Shown here piece by piece: positions 1-9,601 of a DNA stretch of 64,000 nt (position 1 is the first letter of the stretch; each line of letters starts with the position of its first letter). Source of the DNA: CAVSJA01 sp963728145 (lineage in GTDB: Bacteria > Bacteroidota > Bacteroidia > Chitinophagales > Chitinophagaceae); the NCBI GenBank assembly GCA_963728145.1, contig CAVSJA010000007.1, forward strand, positions 1 through 64,000, given 5' to 3'. The translations under genes were made by a program, and so were the position numbers. A model generated the notes under the pieces. That model was not told where the DNA came from and made no database searches. It was given only the letters and a program-made list of their open reading frames with translations.

Positions 1-494
1 ATCATTCCTGAAGAAAATATCATCATTGGTAATGTTGCATTTTATGGAGCAACATCCGGGAAGCATTCATTCGTGGAAAAGCAGGCGAACGCTTCGGTGT
101 CAGAAATTCTGGCGTGAATGCCGTTGTTGAATCAGTAGGCGATCACGGTTGCGAATACATGACCGCTGGTTGTGTAGTTATACTTGGTGATACGGGTAGA
201 AATTTCGCAGCTGGCATGAGTGGCGGAATCGCTCTACGTTATTTCGATGTCAAATGCAAAATTTATGAGTATTGCAATAAGGAAATGGTTGACCTGGATC
301 CATTGAATGATGAAGACTATGATCGTTTGCGTCAAATGGTCAGCAGACATTGTGAATATACCGGCAGTACAGTTGCATGTTTTATAATGAATGATTTTGA
401 AAATCAGAAGAAGAATTTTGTGAAGGTGTTTCCGAAAGATTATAAGAAAGCATTGGAACAGCAGAAAGCTTTGCAGGCTGCGAGTGTACGCTAG
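1..494 (+). CDS. gltB: Glutamate synthase large subunit, C-terminal part (frameshifted)
   Basis: This is the C-terminal end of the large subunit of glutamate synthase, which makes two glutamates from glutamine and 2-oxoglutarate. The gene enters from outside the window. The visible part is the glycine-rich GXGXG beta-helix domain (GCEYMTAGCVVILGDTG, then AAGMSGGIALRY) followed by a basic tail. Bases 1-60 encode IIPEENIIIGNVAFYGATSG, but the frame then runs into a stop. The homologous reading continues one frame over from about base 62 (EAFIRGKAGERFGVRNSGV). One G appears to be missing from a run of G near base 60, so this is probably a sequence error. gltD follows after a repeat-filled gap of about 130 bp, the usual gltBD order. 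Confidence 0.9.
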
Positions 495-498
495 AGTT

Positions 499-597
499 TT
501 TTGATTATTGATTATTTATTATTGATTATTAATTATTATTAAAATTCACCAGCCACGTCAATAATCAATAATTAATAATCAATAATAAATAATCAAA
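499..597. repeat. Inverted array of TGATTAT heptamers between gltB and gltD
   Basis: Tandem 7-bp units (TGATTAT, TTATTAT, TAATTAT) run from about 500 to 538. They are mirrored by the complementary array (AATAATC, AATTAAT) at 559-597. About 30 bp pair almost perfectly around a 20-base loop. The transcript could fold into a long A/U hairpin between the two gltBD genes. It belongs to a family of heptamer arrays found throughout this window. Confidence 0.8.
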
Positions 598-623
598 GGT
601 GAAATAAACGCAATTAATAATAC

Positions 624-2105
624 ATGGGTAAACCTACAGGATTTTTAGAATTCTCGCGTGAGGTTGCCGGACAAACTGCCGGTCAAGGAAAGATTGAAGA
701 ATTACAATGAATTCATCGCGAGATATTCTGATGAGAAATTGAATCAACAGGCATCCCGATGCATGAATTGTGGTGTTCCGTTTTGTCATAGCGGTTGTCC
801 ACTCGGAAATGTCATTCCTGAATTTAATGACGCAGTGTACAGCAAAGATTGGAAGGAAGCATATGATATCCTTTCTTCCACAAATAATTTTCCTGAATTT
901 ACGGGGAGGATCTGTCCTGCGCCCTGCGAAACCGCCTGTGTACTAGGTATCAATCAGCCGGCTGTTGCCATTGAGGAGATCGAAAAACATATTATCGAAA
1001 TAGCATTTGATAAGGGCTTTGTAAAAGCGAAGAAGCCGAATGTGCGTACGGGTAAGAAGATCGCAATTGTAGGTTCTGGTCCGGCAGGATTGGCTGCAGC
1101 TGCGCAATTGAATTCAGGCCGGTCACCTGGTAACTGTTTTTGAGCGTGATGATGCAGCAGGCGGACTCTTGACGTATGGTATTCCTGACTTTAAGTTGGA
1201 AAAATGGGTAGTGGACAGAAGAGTGAAATTAATGGAAGAAGAAGGCATTCAATTCGTTACATGCGCACGTTGGAGTGAATGTGAGTGTCAATGATCTTTT
1301 TCGCGAATACCAGGCAATACTTTACGGCTGGATCAACGTTCCAAGAGATTTGAAAATTCCAGGAAGGGATTTGGAAGGAGTGCATTTCGCTATGGATTTC
1401 CTGAAACAGCAGAACAAAAGCGTTGCGGGAAAGGATCCATTAGCAAATGCTTCTATTGAAAGCAATGTCTTTAAGAAGGATATACGGCAACAGGAAAGAA
1501 TGTGGTGGTGATTGGTGGAGGTGATACCGGAACCGATTGCGTAGGTACTTCCAATAGGCATGGCCTGTTTCGCTTAAGCAATTCGAGCTATTACCCAAAC
1601 CACCGAATGATCGCACTCTTTTTATGCCCTGGCCAAGCTACCCAATGACATTAAGAACTTCATCCACCCAGGAAGAGGGATCAGATCGTCAATGGGCCAT
1701 TGCAACCAAGGAATTCGTTGGTGATGGAAAAGGTAAATTGAAGGCTTTGAAAGATGGTCGACCCTTGAATGGACAGCTTCTACTGCAGATGGTCGGCCTG
1801 CGCAATTCCAGGAAGTTCCGGGATCTGAAAAAGAATTAAATGCGACCTGGCTTTACTGGCTATGGGCTTCCTTATCATCAGACCGAAAGGACTTGTTGAA
1901 CAGTTAGGTGTTGAATTGGATGAACGTGGAAATGTTAAAGCTGGTGAAACTAAATTCCAGACAAGTATTCCAAAAGTCTTTACAGCAGGAGATATGCGCC
2001 GTGGTCAGTCCCTGGTTGTTTGGGCAATCAGTGAAGGCCGGGAAGCCGCACGGGAAGGTAGATCGAGTACCTCGGAGGAACATCTATACTGGAAACGAAA
2101 GATGA
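624..2105 (+). CDS. gltD: Glutamate synthase small subunit (multiple frameshifts)
   Basis: GltD is the FAD/NAD(P)H and Fe-S subunit that feeds electrons to GltB. The start is the ATG at 624 (MGKPTGFLEFSRE). An extra G at about 661 shifts the frame into ELPDKLPVKERLKNYNEF. The N-terminal Cys motif is visible (RCMNCGVPFCHSGCPLGN, then GRICPAPCETACVLG), followed by the FAD dinucleotide fold IAIVGSGPAGLAAAAQL. Further pieces lie in changing frames: VVDRRVKLMEEEGI, IPGRDLEGVHFAMDFL, NASIESNVFKKDI, VTFTAGD-type IPKVFTAGDMRRGQSLVVWAI, and the end VPRRNIYTGNER. The total span fits a protein of about 490 residues. I count at least seven indels. The protein is recognisable from end to end, so poor consensus quality is more likely than decay. 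Confidence 0.85.
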
Positions 2106-2149
2106 TAACCTGGTAGCTATCTAATATTAAGCCTATAATAAATATTACT

Positions 2150-2171
2150 AAAACCGCCTTTGGGCGGTTTT
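2150..2171 (+). terminator. Hairpin after gltD
   Basis: The arms AAAACCGCC and GGCGGTTTT enclose a short T-rich loop 45 bp after the gltD stop. The 3' arm ends in TTTT, which fits an intrinsic terminator. A second weaker hairpin with an AACCG/CGGTT stem followed by six T lies at about 2199-2224. The remaining bases to 2467 are AT-rich (more than 70 percent by eye) and must hold the amt promoter. I see no convincing sigma54 box there. Confidence 0.65.
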
Positions 2172-2467
2172 ACGTCCCGTCCTGATAGATAACAACCGCA
2201 AATCGTAATCTGACGGTTTTTTGAAGTTTTCGCAATCTCATCCTAGGAATCAGCAGAAAATTATAGCGTTATCAAAATCTTTAGTTCTGAAAAACATAAA
2301 AACATCTATATAAGATTCCTAAAAACATGTAGTTTATAGCTTATTAACGTCGTGTTATGTTTAAAAAAATATAAATTTTATGCAGATTAGTTCTAAAGGT
2401 TTATTATTTTAATATTGTCTCGATTCAAATAAGGATAAATCCTAATGTTTAATCAAAATTTTAAGGC

Positions 2468-3864
2468 ATGAAAACTAGTTGAAACAATGGTAGCCCCTTC
2501 ATTGTTTTATTAGCACTTGCAGTTTTATCAATCTTCATTTCACCCGCAGCCGATTTTGCAGACACAAGCAAATATGTACCTGCAGATATTGCCTGGGTGA
2601 TCGTAGCCACTGCATTGGTTTTTTTAATGACACCAGGTCTTGCATTCTTTTACGGAGGTATGGTTCACAGAAAAAATGTGATTTCTACCATGATTAAAAG
2701 TGTGGTTGCAGCTGGAGTAGTTAGCATTCTTTGGGTGGTGGTTGGTTATAGTCTTGCTTTGGTGAAAGCGTGGGTGGCTTTATCGGTAATCCGCTAACAC
2801 ACCTATTTTTTAAAGGTGTTAATTCCGGTGCACCCTGGAGTCTTGCTCCAACAATTCCGTTAACATTATTCTCTTTATTCCAGTTGATGTTTGCGATCAT
2901 CACACCGGGACTGGTTGTTGGTGCCGTCGCTGAAAGAATACGATTCACTTCTTATATTCTATTCATTGCATTGTTCAGCATCCTGGTTTATGCACCTCTT
3001 GCGCATTGGACCTGGCATCCGGAGGGATTCCTCTTTAAAATGGGAGCACTCGACTTTGCCGGAGGTACAGTTGTACATATCTCCGCAGGTTGTGCTGCAT
3101 TAGCAGGTGTAATGGTTTTGAAACGTCGTCAGTCGCATTTGGAGAAAAGAGAAATTCCGCCAGCAAACATTCCATATGTATTGATCGGTACCGGTTTGCT
3201 GTGGTTTGGTTGGTTTGGTTTCAACGCAGGTTCCGCAGTTGGTGCAAACGCTTTGGCAGTTTCTGCTTTTGCAACAACCAATACAGCAGCTGCAGCAGCA
3301 GGTTTGAGCTGGATGTTCTTCGACGTTCTTCGTGGTAAGAAACCTTCAGTTCTCGGTTTCTGTATCGGTGCAGTGGTTGGATTGGTCGCAATTACACCTG
3401 CAGCGGGCTTTGTTGCGATACCTCAAAGTATTTTTATTGGAGTGATTGCAGCGGTCATCTCTAATGCAGTCGTATACTATAAGCAAAAGTCCACACTCGA
3501 TGATACGCTGGATGTATTCCCTTGTCATGGTGTAGGTGGTATGGTGGGAATGTTGATGACAGGAATCTTTGCAACCAAGGCTGTCAATGGAGCTGGCAAT
3601 GATGGCTTGTTCTATGGCAATCCTGCTTTCTTCTTTACACAATTGAAAGCAATGGCGATTGCAGTAGGTTATAGCTTTGCTGTTTCCTATATCATCTTCA
3701 AGTTCATCAATTTCATTTTGCCGATCCGGGTTAGCAGTGAAGAAGAATTATTGGGATTGGATGCTACCCAGCACAATGAAAAATACCTGCAGGGAACGCT
3801 GTTGGTTTCTGATAATGGGAAGATAAATGAGACCTTAATTGAGACAGAAGAATTCGCCAAATAA
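2468..3864 (+). CDS. amt: Ammonium transporter (in-frame stop and one frameshift)
   Basis: This is an Amt/Rh-family channel that conducts ammonium across the inner membrane. Family signatures are FLMTPGLAFFYGGMVHRKN, HISAGCAALAGVMV (pore His), GWFGFNAGSA, FPCHGVGGMVGMLMTGIFA (second pore His) and about 11 hydrophobic segments. The ATG at 2468 opens a frame that meets TGA at 2480-2482, where MKTS-stop-NNGSPFIVLLALAVLS would read through if the codon were TGG. A second break at about 2760 needs one more T to join GYSLA to FGESVGGFIGNPLTHLFF. Downstream of 2770 the frame is clean to the stop. It sits between gltBD and a porin, an ammonia-assimilation neighbourhood. Confidence 0.92.
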
Positions 3865-3943
3865 ATAGAAAAGGTACAGCATATGATGAGTTGCGCTAAC
3901 AATTCATCGCCGTACCCTTTCCTAACACTTAAAATCTATTACA

Positions 3944-5065
3944 ATGTTACGAAAATTATTTGTGGCAATTCTTGCCACAGGGTTGACAGTTCTTTCCTTT
4001 GCGCAAGAGGCCTCGGTAGCAGTCGACACCTCTATTTCCAATAATACAAAATCAGTCCAAGAGCCTGAAGCTGAAAAGAAACCCTTACTAACTTTCACGG
4101 GGTCCGCAGATTTTTACTATCGTTATGATTTCGCTAAAACCAGGGCAAATAATTATACCAGCTTTACCAATTCACATAACGCGTTCGCGCTAGGTATGGC
4201 CAGTGTAAAAATTGAGCACAAGGGTGAAAAGGTCGGCTTTGTGGCAGATCTTGGATTCGGTACCAGGGCCAAGGAATTCGCCTATAACGACGAAGGTATC
4301 ACGCAGGCCATCAAACAACTTTATATAAGCTATTCTCCGGCTGAGTGGATAAAACTCACAGCAGGTTCCTGGGCTACACATGTAGGTTATGAACTGGTAG
4401 ATCCGCAATTGAACCGGAACTACAGTATGTCTTACATGTTTACCAATGGGCCTTTCACACATACTGGCTTGAAAGCCGAGCTAACAAAAGGAAAACATGG
4501 ATTCATGGTTGGTATTTCAAATGCGACAGACTTCAGAATGCCACCGGATGGACAGATCAACAAAAAATTCCTGCTCGCACAATACAGTCTCGCCTTTAGT
4601 GATAATGTAAAACTCTTTCTGAATTATGTTGGGGGCCAAGCGCCTGATACTTCCAAAGGAAATCAGTTCGACGCTGTACTAACGGCGAAGTTTAGTGATG
4701 AAATCAGCGTTGGTCTTAACGGAACAGTAAATTCAACCAAGAGTTGGGATGGAGAAAAGAATGTGGATGCAAAAAGCTGGTGGGGTTCGGCCTTATACTT
4801 CAACATAGATCCTCAACCCTGGTTTGGCCTGACATTGCGCGGTGAATTATTCAGTGACAAAAACCAGTTGAAAGTATTCAGCATGGCGCCAGAAGGCGGA
4901 AATATTTTTGCAACGACTTTATCTGCAAATTTCAAAGTGGGAGGATTCACATTTATTCCTGAGTTCAGAATTGACGCAGCGAGTAAAGATGTATTTGTAA
5001 ATAAGGATGGAGCGCCTGCAAGTAAGGCGACGAGTATTTTATTTGCGACGATTTATTCGTTTTAA
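3944..5065 (+). CDS. Outer-membrane porin, BBP2-like
   Basis: The protein has 373 residues with a signal peptide (MLRKLFVAILATGLTVLSFAQE) and a body of alternating amphipathic beta-strands with aromatic girdles (FTGSADFYYRYDF, VGFVADLGFGTRA, FGLTLRGELFSD). It ends in a hydrophobic strand finishing in F (ILFATIYSF), as outer-membrane barrels do. The pattern resembles the putative beta-barrel porin-2 family. It lies 79 bp after amt on the same strand. Co-transcription and a role in letting small nitrogen compounds through the outer membrane are inferences from position. Confidence 0.75.
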   Translation: MLRKLFVAILATGLTVLSFAQEASVAVDTSISNNTKSVQEPEAEKKPLLTFTGSADFYYRYDFAKTRANNYTSFTNSHNAFALGMASVKIEHKGEKVGFVADLGFGTRAKEFAYNDEGITQAIKQLYISYSPAEWIKLTAGSWATHVGYELVDPQLNRNYSMSYMFTNGPFTHTGLKAELTKGKHGFMVGISNATDFRMPPDGQINKKFLLAQYSLAFSDNVKLFLNYVGGQAPDTSKGNQFDAVLTAKFSDEISVGLNGTVNSTKSWDGEKNVDAKSWWGSALYFNIDPQPWFGLTLRGELFSDKNQLKVFSMAPEGGNIFATTLSANFKVGGFTFIPEFRIDAASKDVFVNKDGAPASKATSILFATIYSF

Positions 5066-5070
5066 TAATA

Positions 5071-5213
5071 CCTCCTGTCTCCCTAAAGGGGGAACTTAGG
5101 TCAATGTTTCTAATGAAACAAAAATGTTCTTGAAGAATTTATTCATAGGCAAACATCAAAAATAATTTTGCACCTCGACTTAAGTTCCCCCTTTAGGGGG
5201 ACAGGGGGTTAAC
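5071..5213. repeat. Inverted repeat with CCCTAAAGGGGGAAC arms
   Basis: CCTGTCTCCCTAAAGGGGGA at about 5074-5093 is mirrored by TCCCCCTTTAGGGGGACAGG at about 5186-5205. A second pair with the same core occurs at 6522-6552 and 6620-6648, just before the ppc stop. These are short interspersed intergenic repeats that could pair in RNA. I see no coding sequence here. Confidence 0.7.
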
Positions 5214-5241
5214 TTTTTCATATGGCAAGCAATCGTTGAGT

Positions 5242-5268
5242 GCCCTGCATTTCTATGCGGGGCTTTTT
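5242..5268 (+). terminator. Intrinsic terminator, first of two near-identical copies
   Basis: GCCCTGCAT and ATGCGGGGC pair around TTCT, followed by five T. The same stem, loop and T-run recurs at 6480-6507. The likely role is to end the amt-porin transcript. Confidence 0.8.
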
Positions 5269-5269
5269 A

Positions 5270-5399
5270 GTTCCGAGCCGTAGAGAAGAAACTAAATTCC
5301 GAACCCTAAAGAAGAAACTAAGTTCCGAACCCTAAAGAAGAAACTAAGTTCCGAACCCTAAAGAAGAAACTAAGTTCCGAACCCTAAAGATGAAACTTA
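5270..5399. repeat. Five tandem 26-bp units carrying GTTCCGAACC
   Basis: Units begin at 5270, 5296, 5322, 5348 and 5374 with an exact 26-bp period. Each has GTTCCGAACC (first copies diverged: GTTCCGAGCC, ATTCCGAACC) followed by CTAAAGAAGAAACTAA. The core continues in a longer repeat downstream to 5640. The array is intergenic and not coding. Confidence 0.9.
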
Positions 5400-5416
5400 C
5401 AATTAATCGGCTTCTT

Positions 5417-5640
5417 ACAGGGTTCGGAACTCTATTTCGGAGTCTCCGACTAATAGGGTTCCGAACCTCGTAACATTCTAATTACTTTTTTAATTTGCTT
5501 CTTTAAGGTTCGGAACCTGGTTTGGATACAGGGTTCGGAACTCTATTTCGGAGTTTCCGACTAATAGGGTTCCGAACCTCGTTAGATCTTAATTACTTTT
5601 CTAATTACTTCTTTAAGGTTCGGAACCAAGGTTCGGAACT
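5417..5640. repeat. Two 111-bp direct repeats rich in GGTTCGGAAC / GTTCCGAACC
   Basis: The blocks starting at 5417 and 5528 (ACAGGGTTCGGAACTCTATT) are nearly identical over about 100 bp. Each contains both orientations of the decamer, an internal TTCGGAG/TCTCCGA pair, and a final AAGGTTCGGAACC. With the 26-bp array upstream this makes about a dozen copies of one 10-bp dyad half in 370 bp. The function is unknown: protein-binding array, packaging or repeat expansion are all possible. Confidence 0.85.
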
Positions 5641-5751
5641 ATGCAAACGATTGTGTATACTAACAATCGTAAACTTTCTACGTACATAATTGTTATCACT
5701 CAATAAAGAATAAGCAAGACCGTTATATTGATGAATTCTTAACATTAGAAT

Positions 5752-5782
5752 TTTTATTTCTCGAGGTTACCTTTTACCTTTG
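5752..5782 (+). promoter_or_regulatory. Candidate promoter upstream of the 6025 gene
   Basis: TACCTTTG at 5775-5782 matches the Bacteroidota -7 element TAnnTTTG. The -33 side is only T-rich (TTTTA) and not a clean TTTG. A small hairpin (CTTTGTGT/ACACAAAAG) sits right at the expected start. The 5' leader would be about 240 bases long, and I see no ORF with convincing features in it. Confidence 0.4.
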
Positions 5783-6024
5783 TGTCGTATTAACACAAAA
5801 GGAATATTGAAGAGCGGTCTGACTCTTCTTCCTGATCTTCAAACGATTTCGCTTCCTGCTCGATTGCAGTTTGCTTTCACGCAACAATGCTAATGAATGT
5901 TCGCTTTGCAGTAGTATTATTTTAACACGATAACTATTGTAATAATGATTGCCCGCTGCCTGTCCCGTCGAAGGCGGGAATAAAACAGCTTAGACAGTTA
6001 TTATTCATAATTAAATCTTACACA

Positions 6025-6438
6025 ATGAAACACAAGATGAATCTCAGAGCCTTAATCGCAACAAGTTTATTTGTTGCTGCAGTCGGTAGCGTTAATTCTG
6101 TAAACGCACAAGCTCGCGTAGTTAATAAGATTGAAGAAAAGCCTACAATCAATGTCAAACTCCTCGGTGGAGTTGGCGAGAACCTCATATTTGAAATCGT
6201 AACAGAGCAACCACAAGAAGGAAGATCGCAGTTGCGTATCCGTGATGAGCAGGGTAATAATATTTACTCTGAAACCGTTAACACGAAGAGCTTTACAAGA
6301 ACAGTGAGTATTTCACGAAATGATCTGTCCAAATTAAATTTCGTCTATGCTGCAGGTAAATCTGAAGCAAAAAAATCCCTGGAGATCGTAGTGGAATACA
6401 AAGAATCAATCGAGATCAAAGACGTTACTAAACTGTAA
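6025..6438 (+). CDS. Small exported protein of unknown function
   Basis: The protein has 137 residues, starting with a Sec signal peptide (MNLRALIATSLFVAAVGSVNSVNAQA) followed by about 110 residues of predicted beta-strand character (INVKLLGGVGENLIFEIVT, SQLRIRDEQGNNIYSETV, KSFTRTVSISRNDLSKLNFVY). The body resembles a single Ig-like or fibronectin-like sandwich with a central turn (RDEQGNNIYS). I do not recognise a named family. It is monocistronic, with a terminator directly after it and a long untranslated leader before it. Export to the periplasm or cell surface is the only safe inference. Confidence 0.75.
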   Translation: MKHKMNLRALIATSLFVAAVGSVNSVNAQARVVNKIEEKPTINVKLLGGVGENLIFEIVTEQPQEGRSQLRIRDEQGNNIYSETVNTKSFTRTVSISRNDLSKLNFVYAAGKSEAKKSLEIVVEYKESIEIKDVTKL

Positions 6439-6479
6439 CGTAAAAGATAGTTTGAGGGTATAATTAACAATGATTGAAC

Positions 6480-6507
6480 GCCCTGCATTTCTATGCGGGG
6501 CTTTTTT
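6480..6507 (+). terminator. Intrinsic terminator, second copy
   Basis: It has the same GCCCTGCAT/ATGCGGGGC stem and T-run as at 5242-5268, here 40 bp after the stop of the 6025 gene. Confidence 0.8.
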
Positions 6508-6575
6508 ATCCCCCACACTAAACCCCCTGTCCCCCTAAAGGGGGAACCCCAGTCAATCGAATTAATTAAAAACAA

Positions 6576-6617
6576 AAACTCCGTTTGATAAATGGTCAAA
6601 CGGAGTTTCGATTTTTT
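6576..6617. terminator. Hairpin between convergent genes
   Basis: AAACTCCGTTTGA and TCAAACGGAGTTT form a 13-bp perfect stem with a 7-base loop, followed by CGATTTTTTG on the plus strand and preceded by A-rich sequence. It can serve both the 6025 gene and the convergent ppc. Confidence 0.7.
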
Positions 6618-6648
6618 GTCGTTCCCCCTTTAGGGGGTTGGGGGGTAA

Positions 6649-9229
6649 CTATACAGAATTGCGTCCCGCATTGATAATTCCAAATGAGCAGCGAATAACA
6701 AGCTTCTCATAATTCTCTTTCTCTGCAGCAGGCGCTAGTCTTTCTTCACGTTCTCTTATCCTGGCCATAGCAAACTGCTGTATAGTGGTAATTGGAAGAA
6801 CGATACGCTCCCGCATGGTCACGCTCGTCTGTTCAACAGGATAATCGGCCATTAACTCATTCTTACCGGAAAGCTGAAACAAATACCGCATAGTCAGTTC
6901 ATATTCCTCGTAAATATTGTTCCAAATTTCACCGTATTTGGAATCCTTCGACAAATATTCGGTAAGCGGGAAAAAACTTTTCTTCATCGCCATTTCGCAG
7001 TTGTCAATAAGCGTTTTAAAAAACAGGTTTTCGCGATAAAACTTCTTTACTGCCGAAAGCTTACCTTTTTTATCCAGCGACTGTAATGCGCTGCCGACTC
7101 CATAGTAACCGGTAACATTTTGTTTTAATTGACTCCATGCACCCACATAAGGTATCGCCCGCAGGTCCTTTAATGAAATACGCGAAGATCCGCCGCGCTT
7201 TGCAGGCCTACTGCCGATATTGGTTTCGCTGTAAAATTTCAGAGGACTAACCTGAACAAGATATTCCATAAAATTGGGATGGTTCTTCAGTTTTTGATAA
7301 GCAAGAAAACTCTCCTCCGCAAGCTCTGACAATAAAATTTCTTCATCCTCATCTAATGTTCGCTCCCGGGTAGAAAAAATTTCGTTGCTAATGCCCGCAT
7401 TCAACAATTGCTCCATATTATATTGTGCTGAATCAATTGTCCCAAAATTTGAACTGACCGTCTGTCCCTGTATGGTCAGATGAATCTCATTATGCGCAAT
7501 GTCCTTACCCATCGATGCATAGAATTTATGCGTTTTTCCTCCACCTCTCGCGGGGGGACCACCGCGGCCATCAAAGAACACAACGTCAACACCGTCTTCT
7601 CTCGATACCCTGGTCAGTTCTTTCTTTGCTTTATAGATCCCAAAGTTGGCCATCAAATAACCACCATCCTTTGTTCCGTCAGAAAATCCAAGCATGATAG
7701 TTTGCCGATCACTTCTTTTTGCCAGGTGTTCCCGGTAAGTTTTATTTGAATATAGTGTTTTCATGATCCCAGCAGCTGCTTCAAGATCATCTATTGTTTC
7801 GAATAAAGGAACGATATCAATATTGAGTTCTTCCTTTTTCCAGCCGGCAAGCAGAAATAGCCCATACACTTCGATAACATTCAATGCGCTATTACATTGA
7901 CTGATGATATATCGATGACAACCGGCTTTTCCATTATACTGCTGAATATCCTTTATCGCTTTTATTGTTTGAAGTGTTTCCTTCGCAATGCCTTCCTCAA
8001 AATTGTGTACTCCGATGTCCGCACCTGAAGAACTTAAAAGATTGATCTTTTCTTCTTCACTAAGAGAGGGATAGGTTTCAGGAAGTATTCCCGTTTTCTC
8101 GGCAAGTGCTTCTAATACTGTATTGTGAACCGAACTTTCCTGTCTTACATCCAGCGATGCAAAGTGCAAGCCGAAGATCTCTACTTTATTGATCAGGTTG
8201 TCTACCAGATGTTGAAAGAGTCCATTGTGCTGGTAGATCAAAATATCCCTGATCTTTTGTAATGCATCCAGTATTTCCTTTTTTGTCAGTTTGGTGCGGT
8301 GACCGGGAATAAAGATGTTATCATATAGTTGCTTTTCGAGCTCGTTCAGTATAGTATCGACTCCTTTAAAAGTCAGTCGGCGCTTAAGTCTTCGAACTTC
8401 CAGGTAATAACATTTGATGATCGCTCCTCTGAGCGCGTCTGCGACCTGTCGGGTTGTTTCAGCCGTTACGAATGGATTACCATCTCGGTCTCCACCCGGC
8501 CAAAAACCCATTGCGATCACCCGGTGTTCTGTACTAACGGCATCCGGGAATTGATTTTTCAAAAAAGAAACTATTCTTCCGGCTGCCGCATAAAATACAT
8601 TCTCGAGATACCAGATCAGGCTCACGGCCTCATCATAGGGAGTCGGTTTTTGTTTATTAAGAAAAGGAGTTTTTCCCAATTGCTGCAGATACACATTTAT
8701 AAGACTAGTATTGTTATCTGCCAGTGCCTTTGAAAGGTCGTTGATGATGCCTAAGACCGGCCCGGGATAAAATTGAGTGGGATGTGCGGTCAACACTAAT
8801 CGTATTGCATAGTCGTGCAATTTTTCCGAAAGTTCCTTTTCATAGCCACGCTGTATCACGTCGGTTTCAAGTTGCTTCAACGTTCCGATCCCATTCATAT
8901 CATTTACTTCCCGGAATGCAGCATCTTCCAGCGCATCAAACAATACTACCTGCCTTTCTACGTATTGAACAAATCGAAATAGCAAATCAAGTTTTTCCTG
9001 TTCCGATGTATAGGTGGTATGTTTTTGAAAAAATTCTTCGATGATCTGCACCGGACTTAATTTCTTCTTAAATCCTTCTTCGCAGATATTCAATAGGAGC
9101 GATAAGAGTGATGCCGGTTCTTTCGATCCGATGAAAAGGAAGCGAAGTAAACAGACTGTTGTAAAGCTGAAACTTAATGCCGACCTGATTTCTGAATTGC
9201 TGTAATCCTCTAATGGAACTATGATCCAT
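6649..9229 (-). CDS. ppc: Phosphoenolpyruvate carboxylase (one frameshift near the N-terminus)
   Basis: Ppc carboxylates PEP to oxaloacetate and so feeds aspartate-family synthesis. The 814-residue open frame ending at 6649 contains LTAHPTQF, the GFWPGGDRDGNPFVT motif, GFSDGTKDGGYLMANFG, the catalytic loop FDGRGGPPARGGGKTHKF and SRPAKRGG. That frame has no ATG start and begins inside the conserved N-terminus. A frame starting at the ATG at 9229 reads MDHSSIRGLQQFRNQVG, then LYNSLFTSLPFHRIERTGI. It joins the main frame (LLSLLLNICEEGFKKKLSP) if one base is added near 9105. The corrected length is about 860 residues, normal for the family. The gene is divergent from the thr operon. Confidence 0.93.
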
Positions 9230-9320
9230 ATTAATTAATGTTTAATACAATAACAGTCATACAGCAAGCGGGGTTTGAATTTACGGTTAAAATCTGAATT
9301 AAGCGCTGTTTGGGTTTCGC

Positions 9321-9440
9321 GTTTGGCGTTTGGAGTTTGGTGTTTGGCGTTGAGAGGCTGCCAACGCAGGAGTCCTTTCGATATTCAGCGACCTAAACGC
9401 CAAACACCAAACTCCAAACGCCAAACGGCAAACGCCAAAC
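9321..9440. repeat. Inverted array of GTTTGGC heptamers between ppc and thr leader
   Basis: The array GTTTGGC GTTTGGA (then GTTTGGT, GTTTGGC) at 9321-9351 is mirrored by AACGCCAAACACCAAACTCC-type units at 9395-9440. About 31 bp are perfectly complementary across a 43-base spacer. The same heptamer family forms inverted arrays at 33814-33943 and 35916-36043. Confidence 0.85.
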
Positions 9441-9459
9441 ATTTCCCCAGACTAACGAT

Positions 9460-9488
9460 TGTTATATGAATTCCGACAATTATCTTAG
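9460..9488 (+). promoter_or_regulatory. Predicted thr operon promoter
   Basis: ATTG at 9459-9462 is followed 19 bases later by TATCTTAG. This is one or two changes away from the Bacteroidota consensus TTTG-N19-21-TAnnTTTG. The start of transcription would fall at about 9493-9497, a few bases before the GTG that opens the Thr-rich leader ORF. This placement excludes the ATG at 9466 as a translated start. Confidence 0.5.
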
Positions 9489-9505
9489 CGACCTATACAG
9501 TTCAA

Positions 9506-9601
9506 GTGCGATTGTCCGAACAAAATATCATCTACTACCGCGTCACTGTAGTTCGCACGACTACCTCCACAACTATTATTACAGGTACAACAACCCGTTA
9601 A
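9506..9601 (+). CDS. thrL: thr operon leader peptide (Thr/Ile-rich)
   Basis: The ORF starts at GTG 9506, ends at TAA 9599-9601, and is 31 codons long. Its second half reads VTVVRTTTSTTIITGTTTR and holds 10 Thr. The ORF has 4 Ile codons in all. It lies about 90 bp before thrA. Composition and position match the attenuator peptide logic of the enterobacterial thr operon, in which a ribosome stalled at Thr/Ile codons changes the RNA fold. Residue order is not homologous to E. coli ThrL, so the call rests on codon content. The start codon is uncertain because no ATG is available in this frame. Confidence 0.75.
   Translation: MRLSEQNIIYYRVTVVRTTTSTTIITGTTTR

Noticed and set aside
1275..2116. Several short separate genes in the gltD region
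   Set aside because: Each short frame encodes a consecutive part of GltD. They are one gene broken by indels.
5270..5399. Possible CRISPR array
   Set aside because: The 26-bp units are directly contiguous without unique spacers, and no cas genes are nearby.
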